From NCBI RefSeq assembly GCF_900094925.1, contig NZ_FMAY01000011.1, forward strand, positions 62,001-126,000: a DNA stretch of 64,000 bases, in the 5' to 3' direction. This document shows, piece after piece, positions 22,172-36,683 of the stretch (within the stretch, counting starts at the first letter, position 1; the number at the start of each line of letters is the position of its first letter). The notes under the pieces are model-generated. The model did no database searches, was not told the DNA's origin, and was given only the letters and a program-made list of their open reading frames with translations. The DNA is from Kosakonia oryzendophytica (GTDB taxonomy: Bacteria; Pseudomonadota; Gammaproteobacteria; Enterobacterales; Enterobacteriaceae). The position numbers and the translations under genes were made by a program.

Positions 22172-24430
22172 ATGTCGCATAATGAGAAAGACCAGCATCC
22201 TCGCCAGTCCCCGGTTCACGATCCGCGTGAATCGAAACCTGGACTGGATTCCCTTGCCCCCGAAGACAATTCTCACCGCCCTTCCCCTGAACCCAGCGCC
22301 CCCGGCGAACAGCCCACCGCACCAGGTAGTCTGAAAGCCCCGGATACCGTCAATGAGAAACTCGACGCGCTGGATCCGTTTCGTAAGGGCGGTGAAAATT
22401 TTCCCCTGACCACCAATCAGGGCGTACGCATTGCCGACGATCAAAATTCACTGCGCGCCGGTACGCGCGGCCCTACGCTGCTGGAAGATTTTATCCTGCG
22501 CGAGAAAATCACCCACTTCGACCACGAACGCATTCCGGAACGGATAGTTCATGCCCGCGGTTCCGCCGCGCACGGCTATTTTCAGCCCTATCGCAGCCTG
22601 AGTGAGATAACAAAAGCAGATTTTCTCTCCAGCCCGGATAAAATCACCCCGGTCTTTGTCCGTTTCTCTACGGTGCAGGGCGGTGCGGGCTCTGCGGATA
22701 CCGTGCGGGATATTCGCGGTTTCGCCACCAAGTTCTATACCGAAGAGGGGATCTTCGACCTGGTCGGTAACAATACGCCGGTGTTTTTTATTCAGGATGC
22801 GCATAAATTCCCCGACTTTGTGCATGCGGTGAAACCTGAACCCCACTGGGCTATCCCCCAAGGCCAAAGCGCGCACGACACCTTTTGGGATTATGTTTCG
22901 CTCCAGCCCGAAACACTGCATAACGTGATGTGGGCAATGTCCGATCGCGGTATTCCACGCAGTTACCGCACCATGGAAGGATTTGGCATTCACACCTTCC
23001 GCCTGGTGAATGCCGAAGGTAAAGGTACTTTCGTCCGTTTTCACTGGAAACCGCTGGCAGGCAAAGCCTCGCTGGTCTGGGATGAGTCGCAAAAATTGAC
23101 CGGACGCGATCCCGATTTTCATCGCCGGGAACTCTGGGAAGCGATTGAAGCCGGGGATTACCCGGAATATGAGCTCGGGTTGCAGCTGATCCCCGAAGAA
23201 GATGAGTTTACGTTTGATTTTGATCTGTTAGATCCCACCAAACTGATCCCCGAGGAACTGGTACCGGTTCAACGTGTCGGGAAAATGGTGCTGAACCGTA
23301 ATCCGGATAACTTCTTCGCCGAGAACGAACAGGCAGCGTTCCACCCTGGTCATATCGTGCCGGGTCTGGATTTCACCAACGATCCGCTATTGCAGGGGCG
23401 TCTGTTCTCCTATACCGACACGCAAATCAGCCGCCTTGGTGGGCCAAACTTCCACGAGATCCCGATTAACCGCCCCACCTGCCCTTACCATAATTTTCAG
23501 CGCGACGGCATGCATCGCATGGAGATCGACAGCAACCCGGCCAACTACGAGCCGAACTCGATCAATGACAATTGGCCGCGTGAAACGCCTCCCGGCCCGA
23601 AACGCGGCGGCTTTGAAACCTACCAGACCCGGGTGGAAGGTCAAAAGATCCGCGAACGCAGCCCGTCCTTTGGCGAGTATTACGCACATCCGCGCCTGTT
23701 CTGGCTGAGCCAGACACCGTTTGAACAACGCCATATTGTTGATGCTTTCAGCTTTGAGCTCAGTAAAGTGGCGCGCGGCTATATTCGCGAACGGGTGGTT
23801 GATCAACTGGCACATGTCGATGTCACGCTCGCACAGGCGGTGGCGGAAAACCTCGGTCTGACGCTAAGTGATGAACAGCGCAACATCGCGCCGCCAGCGG
23901 ATGTCAACGGCATCAAAAAAGATCCGGCGTTAAGTCTGTATGCCGTCCCGGACGGGAAGGTAAAAGGCCGCGTGGTCGCCGTGCTGTTGCATGAAAATGT
24001 CAGTGCAGCGGATGTACTGACCATATTACAGGGACTGAGCGCACAGGGTGTCCATAGCAAGCTGCTCTTTTCACGGATGGGGAGCGTTACCGCCGATGAT
24101 GGATCCGAACTGCCGGTTGCCGCGACCTTTGCGGGTTCACCGTCTCTTACGGTCGATGGGGTAATTGTGCCCGGTGGTAATGCGGAGGGGCTGTTGCAAA
24201 ACGGCGATGCCAAATACTACCTGCTTGAAGCCTATAAGCACCTGAAAACCATCGCCCTGTTTGGCGATGCACGTCAGTTTAAACCTCTTCTGGGTGTGGA
24301 TGCGCAAGGCGAAGAAGGGATCGTGGAAGCAGACAGTGCCTCGGCCATGCTGATGGATGATTTTCTCACCCTGCTGGCTACGCATCGCGTGTGGTCACGG
24401 ATGCAAAAAATCGACAGCATTCCCGCGTAA
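22172..24430 (+). CDS. katE: Monofunctional catalase HPII
   Basis: A 752-residue large-subunit heme catalase, tetrameric and cytoplasmic, made in stationary phase under RpoS. Features: a long N-terminal arm (1-80, proline-rich), catalytic His in [12 protein letters not shown], Asn in VGNNTPVFF, the heme-ligand Tyr in LFSYTDTQ, and the His in AAFHPGH that cross-links to this Tyr in HPII. The C-terminal flavodoxin/DJ-1-like domain (about 600-752) is typical of the large class. Length is close to E. coli KatE (753). AGGAGACGAG precedes the ATG. Confidence 0.98.
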   Translation: MSHNEKDQHPRQSPVHDPRESKPGLDSLAPEDNSHRPSPEPSAPGEQPTAPGSLKAPDTVNEKLDALDPFRKGGENFPLTTNQGVRIADDQNSLRAGTRGPTLLEDFILREKITHFDHERIPERIVHARGSAAHGYFQPYRSLSEITKADFLSSPDKITPVFVRFSTVQGGAGSADTVRDIRGFATKFYTEEGIFDLVGNNTPVFFIQDAHKFPDFVHAVKPEPHWAIPQGQSAHDTFWDYVSLQPETLHNVMWAMSDRGIPRSYRTMEGFGIHTFRLVNAEGKGTFVRFHWKPLAGKASLVWDESQKLTGRDPDFHRRELWEAIEAGDYPEYELGLQLIPEEDEFTFDFDLLDPTKLIPEELVPVQRVGKMVLNRNPDNFFAENEQAAFHPGHIVPGLDFTNDPLLQGRLFSYTDTQISRLGGPNFHEIPINRPTCPYHNFQRDGMHRMEIDSNPANYEPNSINDNWPRETPPGPKRGGFETYQTRVEGQKIRERSPSFGEYYAHPRLFWLSQTPFEQRHIVDAFSFELSKVARGYIRERVVDQLAHVDVTLAQAVAENLGLTLSDEQRNIAPPADVNGIKKDPALSLYAVPDGKVKGRVVAVLLHENVSAADVLTILQGLSAQGVHSKLLFSRMGSVTADDGSELPVAATFAGSPSLTVDGVIVPGGNAEGLLQNGDAKYYLLEAYKHLKTIALFGDARQFKPLLGVDAQGEEGIVEADSASAMLMDDFLTLLATHRVWSRMQKIDSIPA

Positions 24431-24443
24431 TGCGGTAGCAGAA

Positions 24444-24469
24444 AAAAACCGGCCATGCGGCCGGTTTTT
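24444..24469. terminator. Shared terminator of katE and osmE
   Basis: AAAAACCGGCC pairs with GGCCGGTTTTT around ATGC. T runs are on both strands, between two convergent genes. Confidence 0.9.
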
Positions 24470-24494
24470 CTTGCTCAGGCTGAAAAGAAAAAAG

Positions 24495-24836
24495 TTACTG
24501 CTTAGGTGCTTGCGGATCGGTGTCGTACTCGGCGCAGGTCTGATAACCGGAGTTCATGACGTGACCGGTCTCATCCAGTGCAACAAAGTAGGTTTCTGTT
24601 TTACCGTCACGTTGGCCCAGAATATAAGTCTGGCACGTACCACGTGCATGGATCATGGTCACTTCGGATGAAGGACGGCCAGCAACCTGCATGACCTGCT
24701 GGCGGCTCATGCCTTTTTTCACATCTTTCACCACTGGCTGGCTCACCTGATCTTTGGCGCGATCGTAGGCCGTACACCCTGCCAGCATCGTCAGTACCGC
24801 CGCTGCACCCAGAATTCCTGCGATGTTCTTGTTCAT
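24495..24836 (-). CDS. osmE: Osmotically inducible lipoprotein OsmE
   Basis: A 113-residue lipoprotein: signal peptide with lipobox LAGC and lipidated Cys20, then a SmpA/BamE-like domain ([16 protein letters not shown]). In E. coli it is induced by osmotic upshift and in stationary phase. Function unknown. Here it is directly convergent with katE, because the chitobiose (chb) operon that separates them in E. coli is absent. Confidence 0.95.
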   Translation of the reverse strand: MNKNIAGILGAAAVLTMLAGCTAYDRAKDQVSQPVVKDVKKGMSRQQVMQVAGRPSSEVTMIHARGTCQTYILGQRDGKTETYFVALDETGHVMNSGYQTCAEYDTDPQAPKQ

Positions 24837-25089
24837 ATTCCATCCTCTTGTTTATCCGCTTGTGTATCAGCGTGTTATCTAAGCCTGGAATATAAAATTG
24901 CATTTTTCAACTATACGACAGCGATGGCATAACTTTCGGAAAGTTCTAATAAAACGGAAATAAGCAACTAAAATGCCTTAAATTGCGACACTCAAATCTG
25001 TGATCCTTGTCGTTTTACCGGCAAAGGGTTACTTTGAGCCCATCATCTATTTGCAACCTGCAAAGCAGGATTACATAACGGAGGGGTAA

Positions 25090-25920
25090 ATGACTCTGCA
25101 ACAAGAGATTATTCAGGCGTTAGGCGTGAAACCCGCCATCAATGCCGAAGAAGAAGTTCGCCGCAGCGTAGACTTTCTGAAAAGCTATCTGAAGACCTAT
25201 CCCTTTTTGAAATCGCTGGTGCTCGGCATCAGCGGCGGCCAGGATTCTACCCTGACAGGCAAAGTGTGCCAGATGGCGATTTCTGAGTTGCGTCAGGAAA
25301 CCGGCGATGCCACCTATCAATTTATCGCTGTCCGTCTCCCCTACGGCACCCAGGCGGATGAACAGGATTGCCAGGACGCCATCGCGTTCATCCAACCGGA
25401 TCGCGTGCTGACGGTTAACATTAAAAGCGCAGTGCTGGCCAGTGAACAGGCGCTGCGCGATGCCGGTATTGAGCTGAGCGATTTCGTGCGCGGCAATGAA
25501 AAAGCGCGCGAAAGAATGAAAGCGCAGTACAGCATTGCCGGGATGAGTAAAGGCGTGGTAGTCGGCACCGATCACGCAGCGGAAGCGGTCACCGGCTTTT
25601 TCACCAAATACGGCGATGGCGGCACCGATATCAACCCGATTTTCCGGCTGAACAAACGCCAGGGTAAACAGTTGCTCGCCTGGCTGGGCTGCCCGGAACA
25701 TCTGTATAAAAAAGCCCCGACGGCTGATCTGGAAGACGATCGTCCGTCGCTGCCTGATGAAGCTGCACTGGGGGTGACCTACGAAAATATTGACGACTAC
25801 CTGGAAGGGAAAACGTTGGATGCCGCCACGGCGCATATTATCGAGGGCTGGTATCTGAAAACCGAGCACAAGCGTCGCCCGCCGATCACGGTATTCGACG
25901 ACTTCTGGAAAAAACAATAA
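25090..25920 (+). CDS. nadE: NH3-dependent NAD synthetase
   Basis: A 276-residue homodimeric enzyme for the last step of NAD synthesis: deamido-NAD + ammonia + ATP to NAD. The ATP-pyrophosphatase P-loop SGGQDS is at about 47-52; substrate residues are in GTDHAAE and the loop [10 protein letters not shown]. It has no glutaminase domain. Length is one residue more than E. coli NadE. AACGGAGGGG is the ribosome site. Confidence 0.97.
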   Translation: MTLQQEIIQALGVKPAINAEEEVRRSVDFLKSYLKTYPFLKSLVLGISGGQDSTLTGKVCQMAISELRQETGDATYQFIAVRLPYGTQADEQDCQDAIAFIQPDRVLTVNIKSAVLASEQALRDAGIELSDFVRGNEKARERMKAQYSIAGMSKGVVVGTDHAAEAVTGFFTKYGDGGTDINPIFRLNKRQGKQLLAWLGCPEHLYKKAPTADLEDDRPSLPDEAALGVTYENIDDYLEGKTLDAATAHIIEGWYLKTEHKRRPPITVFDDFWKKQ

Positions 25921-25928
25921 TTCTTCAG

Positions 25929-25952
25929 GGCGGCGCAGGCCGCCTCTTTTTT
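25929..25952 (+). terminator. Terminator after nadE
   Basis: GGCGGC/GCCGCC stem with a 4-base loop followed by TCTTTTTT, nine bases beyond the nadE stop. Confidence 0.85.
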
Positions 25953-25969
25953 AACCGGACCGCGCCTGC

Positions 25970-25989
25970 TATACTGGATAAGTAAACAG
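25970..25989. promoter_or_regulatory. LexA box and -10 element of cho
   Basis: CTGG, eight bases, ACAG at 25974-25989: one mismatch from the LexA consensus CTGT-N8-ACAG. TATACT at 25970-25975 is a likely -10 overlapping it. cho is LexA-regulated in E. coli. Confidence 0.8.
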
Positions 25990-26004
25990 TATCAGGAGTC
26001 AGTG

Positions 26005-26880
26005 GTGGTCAGGCGTCTTTCCGGCCCGCGTCCCGAGTTCGACGCTGCGGCAATCTATGAATATCCCGAACATCTGCGCCCGTCGCTTGAGGCTATGCCC
26101 AGGCTGCCCGGCGTCTATATTTTCCACGGTGAAAGCGACGCCATGCCGCTCTATATCGGTAAAAGCGTAAATATCCGCAGCCGTGTCCTTTCCCATTTGC
26201 GAACCCCGGATGAAGCAGCCATGCTGCGCCAGTCGCGACGTATTACCTGGATTTGCACTGCCGGAGAGATGGGCGCGTTGTTGCTGGAAGCCCGGCTGAT
26301 TAAAGAGCAGCAGCCGCTATTCAATAAGCGTCTGCGGCGCAACCGCCAACTCTGCTCGCTGCGGTTGAGCGGCGAGAAGCCGCAGGTGGTGTATGCAAAA
26401 GAAGTGGATTTTTCGACCTCCCCGGACCTGTACGGCTTGTTCGCTAACCGCCGGGCGGCGTTGCAGGCGTTACAGTCGATCGCGGACGAAGAGAAGCTCT
26501 GTTATGGCCTGCTCGGATTGGAGTCGCTGACACGTGGTCGTCCCTGTTTTCGCGCCGCGCTGCACCGCTGTGCAGGTGCCTGCTGCGGCAGAGAGACACC
26601 CCAGGCGCACCAGATGCGTTTCACTGCCGCAATGGCGCGTTTGCAACTGGTGTGCTGGCCGTGGCAAGGCCCTGTCGGACTCAAAGAACAAGGTGAGGCG
26701 ATGACGCAATATCACATCATCCATAACTGGCTGTGGTTGGGGTCGGTCACTAACCTGAACGATGCCGGGGCGCTGTTGCGTACTCCGGCAGGATTCGATC
26801 ATGACGGCTACAAAATTCTCTGTAAGCCGCTGATGGGTGGCGAGTATGAGATAACCGAACTGGCCTTAATGACCCGGTAG
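26005..26880 (+). CDS. cho: UvrC-homologous excinuclease Cho
   Basis: A 291-residue endonuclease that makes the 3' incision at DNA lesions in UvrAB-dependent repair, as an alternative to UvrC. It has the GIY-YIG nuclease fold of the UvrC N-terminal half ([21 protein letters not shown], catalytic Glu in [12 protein letters not shown]). It lacks the UvrC C-terminal domains. Two GTG codons (26002, 26005) compete; 26005 is better placed behind AGGAG (25994-25998) and gives the E. coli N-terminus. Its 3' end overlaps the convergent ves gene by 15 bases. Confidence 0.94.
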   Translation: MVRRLSGPRPEFDAAAIYEYPEHLRPSLEAMPRLPGVYIFHGESDAMPLYIGKSVNIRSRVLSHLRTPDEAAMLRQSRRITWICTAGEMGALLLEARLIKEQQPLFNKRLRRNRQLCSLRLSGEKPQVVYAKEVDFSTSPDLYGLFANRRAALQALQSIADEEKLCYGLLGLESLTRGRPCFRAALHRCAGACCGRETPQAHQMRFTAAMARLQLVCWPWQGPVGLKEQGEAMTQYHIIHNWLWLGSVTNLNDAGALLRTPAGFDHDGYKILCKPLMGGEYEITELALMTR

Positions 26881-27423
26881 CCAGGCGATCTCACTGAACA
26901 ATAACTGCCCTTCAGGTTTGAGCAGACGCAGAGTATGCCGCCCTTCCTGCCAGTACGCTCCCTGATCGGTCGTCAGTAGCTTATCGCCCAGTTGCCATGC
27001 GCCACTGAGGACAAAAACCACGCCACCACGCTCGCCAAGGGTCGTAAAGGTGCGATCGGCAATGCGCACTTTCGCACGACAGCGATCGCGGCGAGTGAGG
27101 ATATTAAAATCCATCGACATCTGGCCGTCTGACAGCTCCGCTTTTACCGGTTGCTCACCGGCAAACGTAAAAGGCTGGTGCCGTTTGAGGGTATGGCAAA
27201 AAGCACTGCCGCCATCCAGGGTGACTTCCCCGCCTTCAATCAGCGTGATCACGCGATCAACCCCGGGAAATTGCGAGAATTCGCCGTTACTGGCAAGCGA
27301 TGCAATACTTGCACGCCAGCTAAAATCCCGCGTTGCCGGTGGAAAGCAACAAATTTCACGGGTTTCGCCCGCACCGTTACGCCAAAGGTTTACCGGCATT
27401 TTGCGGATATCAAAGTATTCCAT
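26866..27423 (-). CDS. ves: Ves, HutD-family protein
   Basis: A 185-residue cupin-like protein of the HutD/Ves family ([24 protein letters not shown]). E. coli Ves is linked to cold- and stress-related expression; its biochemical role is unknown. The start at 27423 sits behind AGGAGG; the preceding in-frame ATG at 27426 and the upstream extension to 27483 are less likely. It ends slightly shorter than the E. coli protein (191) and overlaps cho. Confidence 0.92.
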   Translation of the reverse strand: MEYFDIRKMPVNLWRNGAGETREICCFPPATRDFSWRASIASLASNGEFSQFPGVDRVITLIEGGEVTLDGGSAFCHTLKRHQPFTFAGEQPVKAELSDGQMSMDFNILTRRDRCRAKVRIADRTFTTLGERGGVVFVLSGAWQLGDKLLTTDQGAYWQEGRHTLRLLKPEGQLLFSEIAWLPGH

Positions 27424-27663
27424 CATCCCTCCTGAATGGCGCAGTATCTCGCCGGTGCCGCTGCTTCTGTGGGCAGCGTGCATACTTGTTATTGTTTAAA
27501 TTGACATGCCCGGGTTATCGGCAGTTTCAATGATTTGCCTTAGGCCACTGGATAACCAGACATGTAAAAAAGTATAAATCCCAGATAAGTGACACCGCCA
27601 ACGAAGGGGAGCCTGATGAGGATACCGCGCCGGTGGCGGCTGGCAAGAGGGAATGTAAGAAAA

Positions 27664-27714
27664 ACCGCCGGCGCTGCCCACCACGTAAAACGTTGGATGG
27701 GCAAAACCGGCGGT
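27664..27714 (-). terminator. Long-stem terminator after spy
   Basis: Nested arms ACCGCCGG/CCGGCGGT, TGCCCA/TGGGCA, CC/GG and ACG/CGT close over a 5-base loop and are followed on the minus strand by TTTTCTT. It lies 17 bases beyond the spy stop. The rest of the 27424-27731 gap shows no gene. Confidence 0.85.
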
Positions 27715-27731
27715 CTTAAGAGGGGGCTGAA

Positions 27732-28214
27732 TTATTCAGCGGATTCAGGAGGCATTTTACCTTCCGGTGCCGGGCGTTCTGTCAGACGCTTCTCAAAATT
27801 CGCATTGAACTGCTTTTTCTGCTCCGGGGTCAGAATATTGTAAATCTTGTTCTGCGTTTCCATATGCGCCAGCATACGTGCTTTATGCTGTTCTTCCATT
27901 TTGGCGATTTGCGCTTCCGCTTTCGCTTTATCGAAGCTGTCGCTGGCAATAATCTCATGCATTGCACGCATCTCTTCCACCGGCGGACGTTTCATTGCGT
28001 CACGCTGGCTTTTCATAATGTCGCGGATCTGCTGTTTCTGCGCATCGGTCAAATTCAGATCGCTGAACATCATTTCGTGCGGCCCCTTCATTCCCTTGTG
28101 ATGCATCATCGGTCTGCCGTCTGCAGGCGCTGTCGTGGTGTCAGCAGCGTATGCCAGGTTAGCAGCACCGAAAGCCAGGGTAGAGGCAACAAACAGGGCG
28201 GTTAATTTACGCAT
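27732..28214 (-). CDS. spy: Periplasmic chaperone Spy
   Basis: A 160-residue precursor of the ATP-independent periplasmic chaperone Spy. The signal peptide is cut after AYAA (about residue 23). The mature protein is helical and cradle-shaped, with two LTxxQ motifs (LTDAQKQQ, LTPEQKKQ) typical of the CpxP/Spy family. It prevents aggregation of unfolded envelope proteins. The start at 28214 gives E. coli-like length (161). It is expected to be under CpxR and BaeR: two GTAAA elements upstream (28307-28311, 28323-28327) recall CpxR sites, but their 11-base spacing is not standard. Confidence 0.94.
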   Translation of the reverse strand: MRKLTALFVASTLAFGAANLAYAADTTTAPADGRPMMHHKGMKGPHEMMFSDLNLTDAQKQQIRDIMKSQRDAMKRPPVEEMRAMHEIIASDSFDKAKAEAQIAKMEEQHKARMLAHMETQNKIYNILTPEQKKQFNANFEKRLTERPAPEGKMPPESAE

Positions 28215-28528
28215 AATTTTATTCCTTACTTCGGTTTTACTTACGGCGGTTGCCGTGTTGACGCTAATCACTTTACCGTGTTTATCGTCAATTAATCAGA
28301 GGGACGGTAAAACAATGAAAGTGTAAAGACCGTTTTTACGTCAAATAAGGAGGAAATAAGGATAAACCGTGGAGAGTTGAGAATTAAATATTCAACACAC
28401 TGATTCAGAAGTAATTATGAAGAATTATAAATCAGGCTCACTTATAAATAAAGCCGTCAACCAGGATAAATCCGCAATTTATTCATAATGGTGATAAAAA
28501 TAAGCCCCGCAATGGCAGGGCTGAATAA
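28215..28528. other. Upstream region of spy and 3' flank of astE
   Basis: A 314-base AT-rich gap. It must contain the spy promoter near 28215-28340. The part beside astE (28380-28528) is AT-rich with no open frame or clear hairpin seen. Confidence 0.5.
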
Positions 28529-29494
28529 TTACTCTATTTTTTCCAGCATTAATCCTGCCCGTAAACCAATAGCCACATTCGGATTGGGAAACAGGACATA
28601 CTCCTGTTGATGCTGCACCACATAACGTTCCCCGCGATCTTCCGCCAGCAAGGTGCCGGCCTCAAAAGGGGTAAAGTTCAGCGTTTCCGGCGACATATAC
28701 AGTTTGAATGCTTCACTGTGGCGGGTCAGTTGCTGTACCACCCGGTAGCGCAACGGTGGGCTTTCAGTATCCGGCGCGGGCTCCCCGGCTAATAAGGCCG
28801 CCAGCGCCCAGGCTGTTCGTTGGAACTGGCTTAAGTCATTCTCCCCAAACGGCAGCGCCTTACCCAGCTCAAGCGTGCAAGCCAGCGCGTCAAATGTCTC
28901 GCAACTGTAATGGGTAAAGGTCCCCCCAGGCGACTGATGAAACACCAGCGCCTCCATGCCCGCGCCGCCGAGCCACTCAAGAAAGAGTTCATCCCAGGGT
29001 TCCGTTCTCACCGGAAGCACCCCAAAACGTATATGGTGCGAACCGCGAATGGCGGTATGTAAATCCAGATGCCAGCGCACCCCGTCGCCGTCGGCGAAGA
29101 AGTGCGTCAGCGCCCGCTCAAGCTGCGCTGCGCGCATCGTTTCATCACTGGGAGGAATGGATTGCCAGCGTCCGCCAAACAGGCGGTTAAGATCATTTTT
29201 CAGGTAGCGTTTACCCTGTGCCAGCGCCTGCGGATTACCAAGCACCACCAGCAACCGCCAGGTCAGCGACTGCGTACCGGCAAACAGGTTCTTTAGCAAA
29301 ATATCCAGCATCTCCACCGGCGCAGTTTCATTGCCGTGAATAGCGCACGAGATCACCAGCGAGCGCCCGCAAGGCTGCGGTGGCACCAGTTCCAGGATCC
29401 CTTGCTCATGCCACAGCCAGTGAATACCGCCTGACTCCCCTGACATTTTGCGCGGGATGTCGCCCGATAAGGTTGCGGCAAGAAAGTTATCCAT
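28529..29494 (-). CDS. astE: Succinylglutamate desuccinylase
   Basis: A 321-residue zinc hydrolase of the M14/AspA family that splits N-succinylglutamate to succinate and glutamate, the last step of the arginine succinyltransferase pathway. Metal ligands are in HGNETAP (His, Glu) and WHLDLHTAI (His); a catalytic Glu follows in the C-terminal part ([15 protein letters not shown]). It is the last gene of astCADBE, 11 bases after the astB stop. Confidence 0.96.
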   Translation of the reverse strand: MDNFLAATLSGDIPRKMSGESGGIHWLWHEQGILELVPPQPCGRSLVISCAIHGNETAPVEMLDILLKNLFAGTQSLTWRLLVVLGNPQALAQGKRYLKNDLNRLFGGRWQSIPPSDETMRAAQLERALTHFFADGDGVRWHLDLHTAIRGSHHIRFGVLPVRTEPWDELFLEWLGGAGMEALVFHQSPGGTFTHYSCETFDALACTLELGKALPFGENDLSQFQRTAWALAALLAGEPAPDTESPPLRYRVVQQLTRHSEAFKLYMSPETLNFTPFEAGTLLAEDRGERYVVQHQQEYVLFPNPNVAIGLRAGLMLEKIE

Positions 29495-29505
29495 ACGGCC
29501 TCCTG

Positions 29506-33333
<3,828 letters not shown>

Positions 33334-33337
<4 letters not shown>

Positions 33338-34554
33338 GATGAGGACCCCGCAATGAATTTTTCGCAGGCGCGGGCAAAACGTGCAAGCCCGGTGCGGATC
33401 TCTTCTTCGCTGATATTCAACGCAGGCGCAAAACGCACCACATTCGCCCCGGCAATCAGCACCATTGCCCCTTCGGTTGCTGCCAGTTGCGCAATCTGTT
33501 TCGCACTACCGGTATGCTCTGTAGCCAGCTGACAGCCGATCAACAATCCCAACCCACGGATCTCACTAAACAGGTGATAGCGGTTATTCAATGCGGTCAG
33601 TTGTTCCGTCAGCCACTGATGGCGCTGCTTAACCCCATCAAGGGTTTCACGGGTATTGACGATATCCAGTACCGCGCCCGCCACAGCCCCTGCCAGGGGG
33701 TTCCCCCCATAAGTCGTGCCATGCGTGCCTACATTCATCACGTGGCCAAACGTCTCCGTGGTGAGCATAGCGCCAATCGGGAAACCGCCCCCCAGCGCCT
33801 TGGCCGTGGTGAGGACATCCGGCGTGACGCCATAGTGCATATAGGCGTACAGCTCGCCGGTACGGCCAACGCCGGTTTGTACTTCGTCAAAGATCAACAG
33901 GGCATGATGACGGTCACACAGTTCACGCAGCCCCTGTAAAAACGCCGTCGTGGCCGGTAAGACACCGCCCTCGCCCTGTATCGGCTCCACAATCACGGCG
34001 CAGGTGTCGTCATTGATCAGTTCGCGGGCGGAAGCTAAATCGTTGTAGACCGCATGACGGATCTCCGGTGGCAGCGGCGCAAAATCCTGCGAATAGGCAG
34101 GCTGCCCCCCGGCACTAACGGTAAACAGCGTGCGACCATGGAACGCGTTTTTGAAGGCCACAATACCGCTCTTCTGAGGACCTGCGGTGTCGTGCGCATA
34201 TTTTCGTGCCAGCTTCAGCGCCGCTTCATTGGCTTCTGCGCCGGAGTTACAAAAGAAGGCACGATCGGCAAACGTCGCATCGAGCAACCGCTTCGCCAGT
34301 TTCAGCACCGGCTCATTGGTGTAGCCGTTGCCCGTATGCCAGAATTTCGCCGCTTGCTCGCTCAGCGCCTTGCAAAGCATCGGGTGCGCATGGCCCAGTG
34401 CATTGACCGCAATGCCGCCAGCGAAGTCGATATACTCTTTCCCCTGCTGATCCCATAAGCGTGAACCTTCTCCACGGACCGGGATAAAAGGCGCTGGCGC
34501 GTAGACGGGCAACATCCATTGATCAAAATTTTCACGCGTAATAGATATAGACAT
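33334..34554 (-). CDS. astC: Succinylornithine/acetylornithine aminotransferase
   Basis: A 406-residue class III PLP aminotransferase that converts succinylornithine to the semialdehyde with 2-oxoglutarate. The PLP lysine is in [11 protein letters not shown] and the cofactor Asp in LIFDEVQTG. It is the first gene of the ast operon. In E. coli it is expressed from a sigma-54/NtrC promoter in nitrogen limitation and from RpoS in stationary phase; a sigma-54 site is visible here 75 bases upstream. Confidence 0.97.
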
Positions 34555-34627
34555 AGCGACCTCATCCGGTAAATGAATAGTTGATTAAATGTTAATAAAT
34601 ATGAACTCTTTCGCTGTAAATGTAGAT

Positions 34628-34643
34628 TGCACAGTTCGTGCCA
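34628..34643 (-). promoter_or_regulatory. Sigma-54 promoter of the ast operon
   Basis: On the minus strand TGGCACGAACTGTGCA has GG and GC exactly ten bases apart, the -24/-12 spacing required by RpoN, with full TGGCAC. Transcription would start near 34617, about 63 bases before astC. NtrC and ArgR sites are expected further upstream (34650-34800), but I could not find clear copies. Confidence 0.85.
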
Positions 34644-35000
34644 GCTAGCTCTAAAAGTGCATAAACGGAGTTCAACGACACTATTTCAATGACTTACAGC
34701 CTGTCGATATTCATTTTATTTGCATAAAAAGTGAATAAATTGCCAGCAGGTAGTGATGGCAGGCGGGATAAGGCGAGAGTTTATGCAATAAGAATAATTA
34801 ATACTGGAACTGTGATCATCAGCGAAATTAATTTTCATCGACTGCCCTGTTTTAGCGCAACCTGCCCATAAACAGGGCGTCTGGCGTGTTTTTTGTACAA
34901 AGACGTGAATGAATCAGGGAGTGTGCCAATAAGTGGCAGTTGCGAAACATAAACTCTGCTAACATCTTTGCATCTTTCACTCTGCTAAGTGGCTGCGACT
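34644..35000. other. Regulatory gap between astC and xthA
   Basis: Apart from the sigma-54 site, this gap contains a REP-like remnant near 34765-34775 (GGCGGGATAAGGCG) and the xthA leader. No open frame was seen. A TGCATA-A4-GTGAAT stretch near 34720-34736 resembles an ArgR half-site pair but is too degenerate to call. Confidence 0.4.
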
Positions 35001-35807
35001 ATGAAATTCGTCTCTTTTAATATCAATGGCCTGCGCGCCCGACCTCACCAACTTGAAGCGCTTGTGGAACAGCATCAACCGGATGTTATCGGACTGCAGG
35101 AAACAAAAGTGCACGACGATATGTTTCCTCTCGAAGAGGTGGCGCGCCTTGGATACAACGTTTTTTACCACGGGCAGAAAGGCCACTATGGGGTCGCACT
35201 CCTGACCAAGGAGACCCCGGTTTCTGTACGTCGTGGTTTTCCGAACGACGGTGAAGAAGCCCAACGTCGCATTATTATGGCGGAGCTACCCTCGCCACTC
35301 GGCAATATCACCGTGATCAACGGCTACTTCCCGCAGGGCGAAAGCCGCGACCATCCACTGAAATTTCCGGCAAAAGAGAAGTTTTACCAGGATCTACAAC
35401 AGTTCCTTGAAACCGAGCTGAAAAAAGAGAACCCGGTTTTAATCATGGGCGACATGAACATCAGTCCGACAGATCTGGACATTGGCATTGGTGAAGAGAA
35501 CCGTAAACGCTGGCTGCGCACCGGAAAATGCTCATTCCTGCCGGAAGAGCGTGAATGGATGGATCGCCTGAAAGGCTGGGGACTGGTGGATACCTTCCGT
35601 GAAGCTCACCCGGACACGCAGGATCGCTTCTCGTGGTTTGACTACCGCTCCAAAGGCTTTGATGACAACCGCGGCTTGCGCATCGATTTGCTGCTGGCAA
35701 GCCAGCCGCTGGCGGAACGTTGCATCGAAACCGGAATCGACTACGACATCCGCAGCATGGAAAAACCCTCTGACCATGCACCGGTGTGGGCCAAATTTAA
35801 GGTCTGA
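35001..35807 (+). CDS. xthA: Exodeoxyribonuclease III
   Basis: A 268-residue AP endonuclease and 3'-5' exonuclease of base excision repair. Active site: Glu in GLQETKVH, Asp/Asn in [13 protein letters not shown], and His in [10 protein letters not shown]. The start at 35001 (MKFVSFN) equals the E. coli N-terminus and length; the frame opens upstream to 34989. It is the first gene of a short xthA-rhodanese-nudG series. Confidence 0.97.
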   Translation: MKFVSFNINGLRARPHQLEALVEQHQPDVIGLQETKVHDDMFPLEEVARLGYNVFYHGQKGHYGVALLTKETPVSVRRGFPNDGEEAQRRIIMAELPSPLGNITVINGYFPQGESRDHPLKFPAKEKFYQDLQQFLETELKKENPVLIMGDMNISPTDLDIGIGEENRKRWLRTGKCSFLPEEREWMDRLKGWGLVDTFREAHPDTQDRFSWFDYRSKGFDDNRGLRIDLLLASQPLAERCIETGIDYDIRSMEKPSDHAPVWAKFKV

Positions 35808-35812
35808 TCCGA

Positions 35813-36676
35813 ATGTCACCACCGCGCCCACTCTCCCTGTGGGTCACGACACAGTGGCTGGATGATGTTCTCCGCCAGCACCAGACGCCCGCCAGCCTCG
35901 TCGGAGAATGGCGGTTGCTGGAAGTGGGCTGTGACCACGGAGCGGCATATCGCACCGGGCATATTGCCGGTGCAGGCTATATCGACACCCATGAAGTGGA
36001 AAGTCTGCCGTTGTGGAACGTGGTGCCGCCAGTTACCCTGCGGGCGGTGTTAGCACGACACGGACTGCGTTTTGATACGCAGGTGATTCTATATGGCCGC
36101 CAGAATTACGCGGCTGAGCGACTGGCGCATATTTTATTGTATGCCGGGGTACAAAACGTGCGCCTGCTGGATGGCGGCTGGCAATGCTGGCAACAGGCCG
36201 GGTTGGCGCAGATGGCTGGGCCATCTCCAAGGGTGATGCCACAGGATTTTGGTGCACCTCTTCCCGCGCAACCACAGTTGCTGCGTAATCTGGCGCAAAC
36301 CCTCGCGTTGCGCCAACGTGGCGAGATCGTGCTGGTGAGCGTGCGCAGTTGGGCAGAGTTCAGCGGTGCGGTAAGCGGCTATGACTATATCGCCACTGCG
36401 GGTGATATTCCGGGCGCTCGCTGGGGACATGCAGAAGGTACAAGCCAGTATATCTGCGCCTATCACAACCCGGATGGCACCCTGCGCCCAGCGCAGGAGA
36501 TCGCCGCATTGTGGGCAAAAGAGGCGATCTCCTCAGCACAGAGCGTGGTGTTTTATTGCGGCACCGGCTGGCGCGCCTCGCTTGCGTTTCTGGTTGCATG
36601 GTCACTTGGGTGGCAGGATATCGCCGTGTATGACGGTGGTTGGTTTGAGTGGAGTCAGCAGTATTACCGGGAATAA
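35813..36676 (+). CDS. Two-domain rhodanese-family sulfurtransferase (YnjE-like)
   Basis: A 287-residue protein with two rhodanese domains. The N-terminal one (about 10-135) keeps the LLEVGCDHGAAYRTGHIAGA fold signature but has no catalytic cysteine at the usual loop. The C-terminal one (about 150-287) has the active-site loop CGTGWRAS, the type found in E. coli YnjE. E. coli YnjE has a signal peptide and three domains (about 435 residues); this protein has neither the third domain nor a signal peptide. It starts 5 bases after xthA and ends 7 bases before nudG. A thiosulfate:acceptor sulfurtransferase role is likely; the sulfur acceptor is unknown. Confidence 0.85.
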   Translation: MSPPRPLSLWVTTQWLDDVLRQHQTPASLVGEWRLLEVGCDHGAAYRTGHIAGAGYIDTHEVESLPLWNVVPPVTLRAVLARHGLRFDTQVILYGRQNYAAERLAHILLYAGVQNVRLLDGGWQCWQQAGLAQMAGPSPRVMPQDFGAPLPAQPQLLRNLAQTLALRQRGEIVLVSVRSWAEFSGAVSGYDYIATAGDIPGARWGHAEGTSQYICAYHNPDGTLRPAQEIAALWAKEAISSAQSVVFYCGTGWRASLAFLVAWSLGWQDIAVYDGGWFEWSQQYYRE

Positions 36677-36683
36677 TCTGGCA

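Noticed and set aside
28307-28327. CpxR box before spy
   Set aside because: Two GTAAA words are present, but they are 11 bases apart instead of about 5, so the site is not called.
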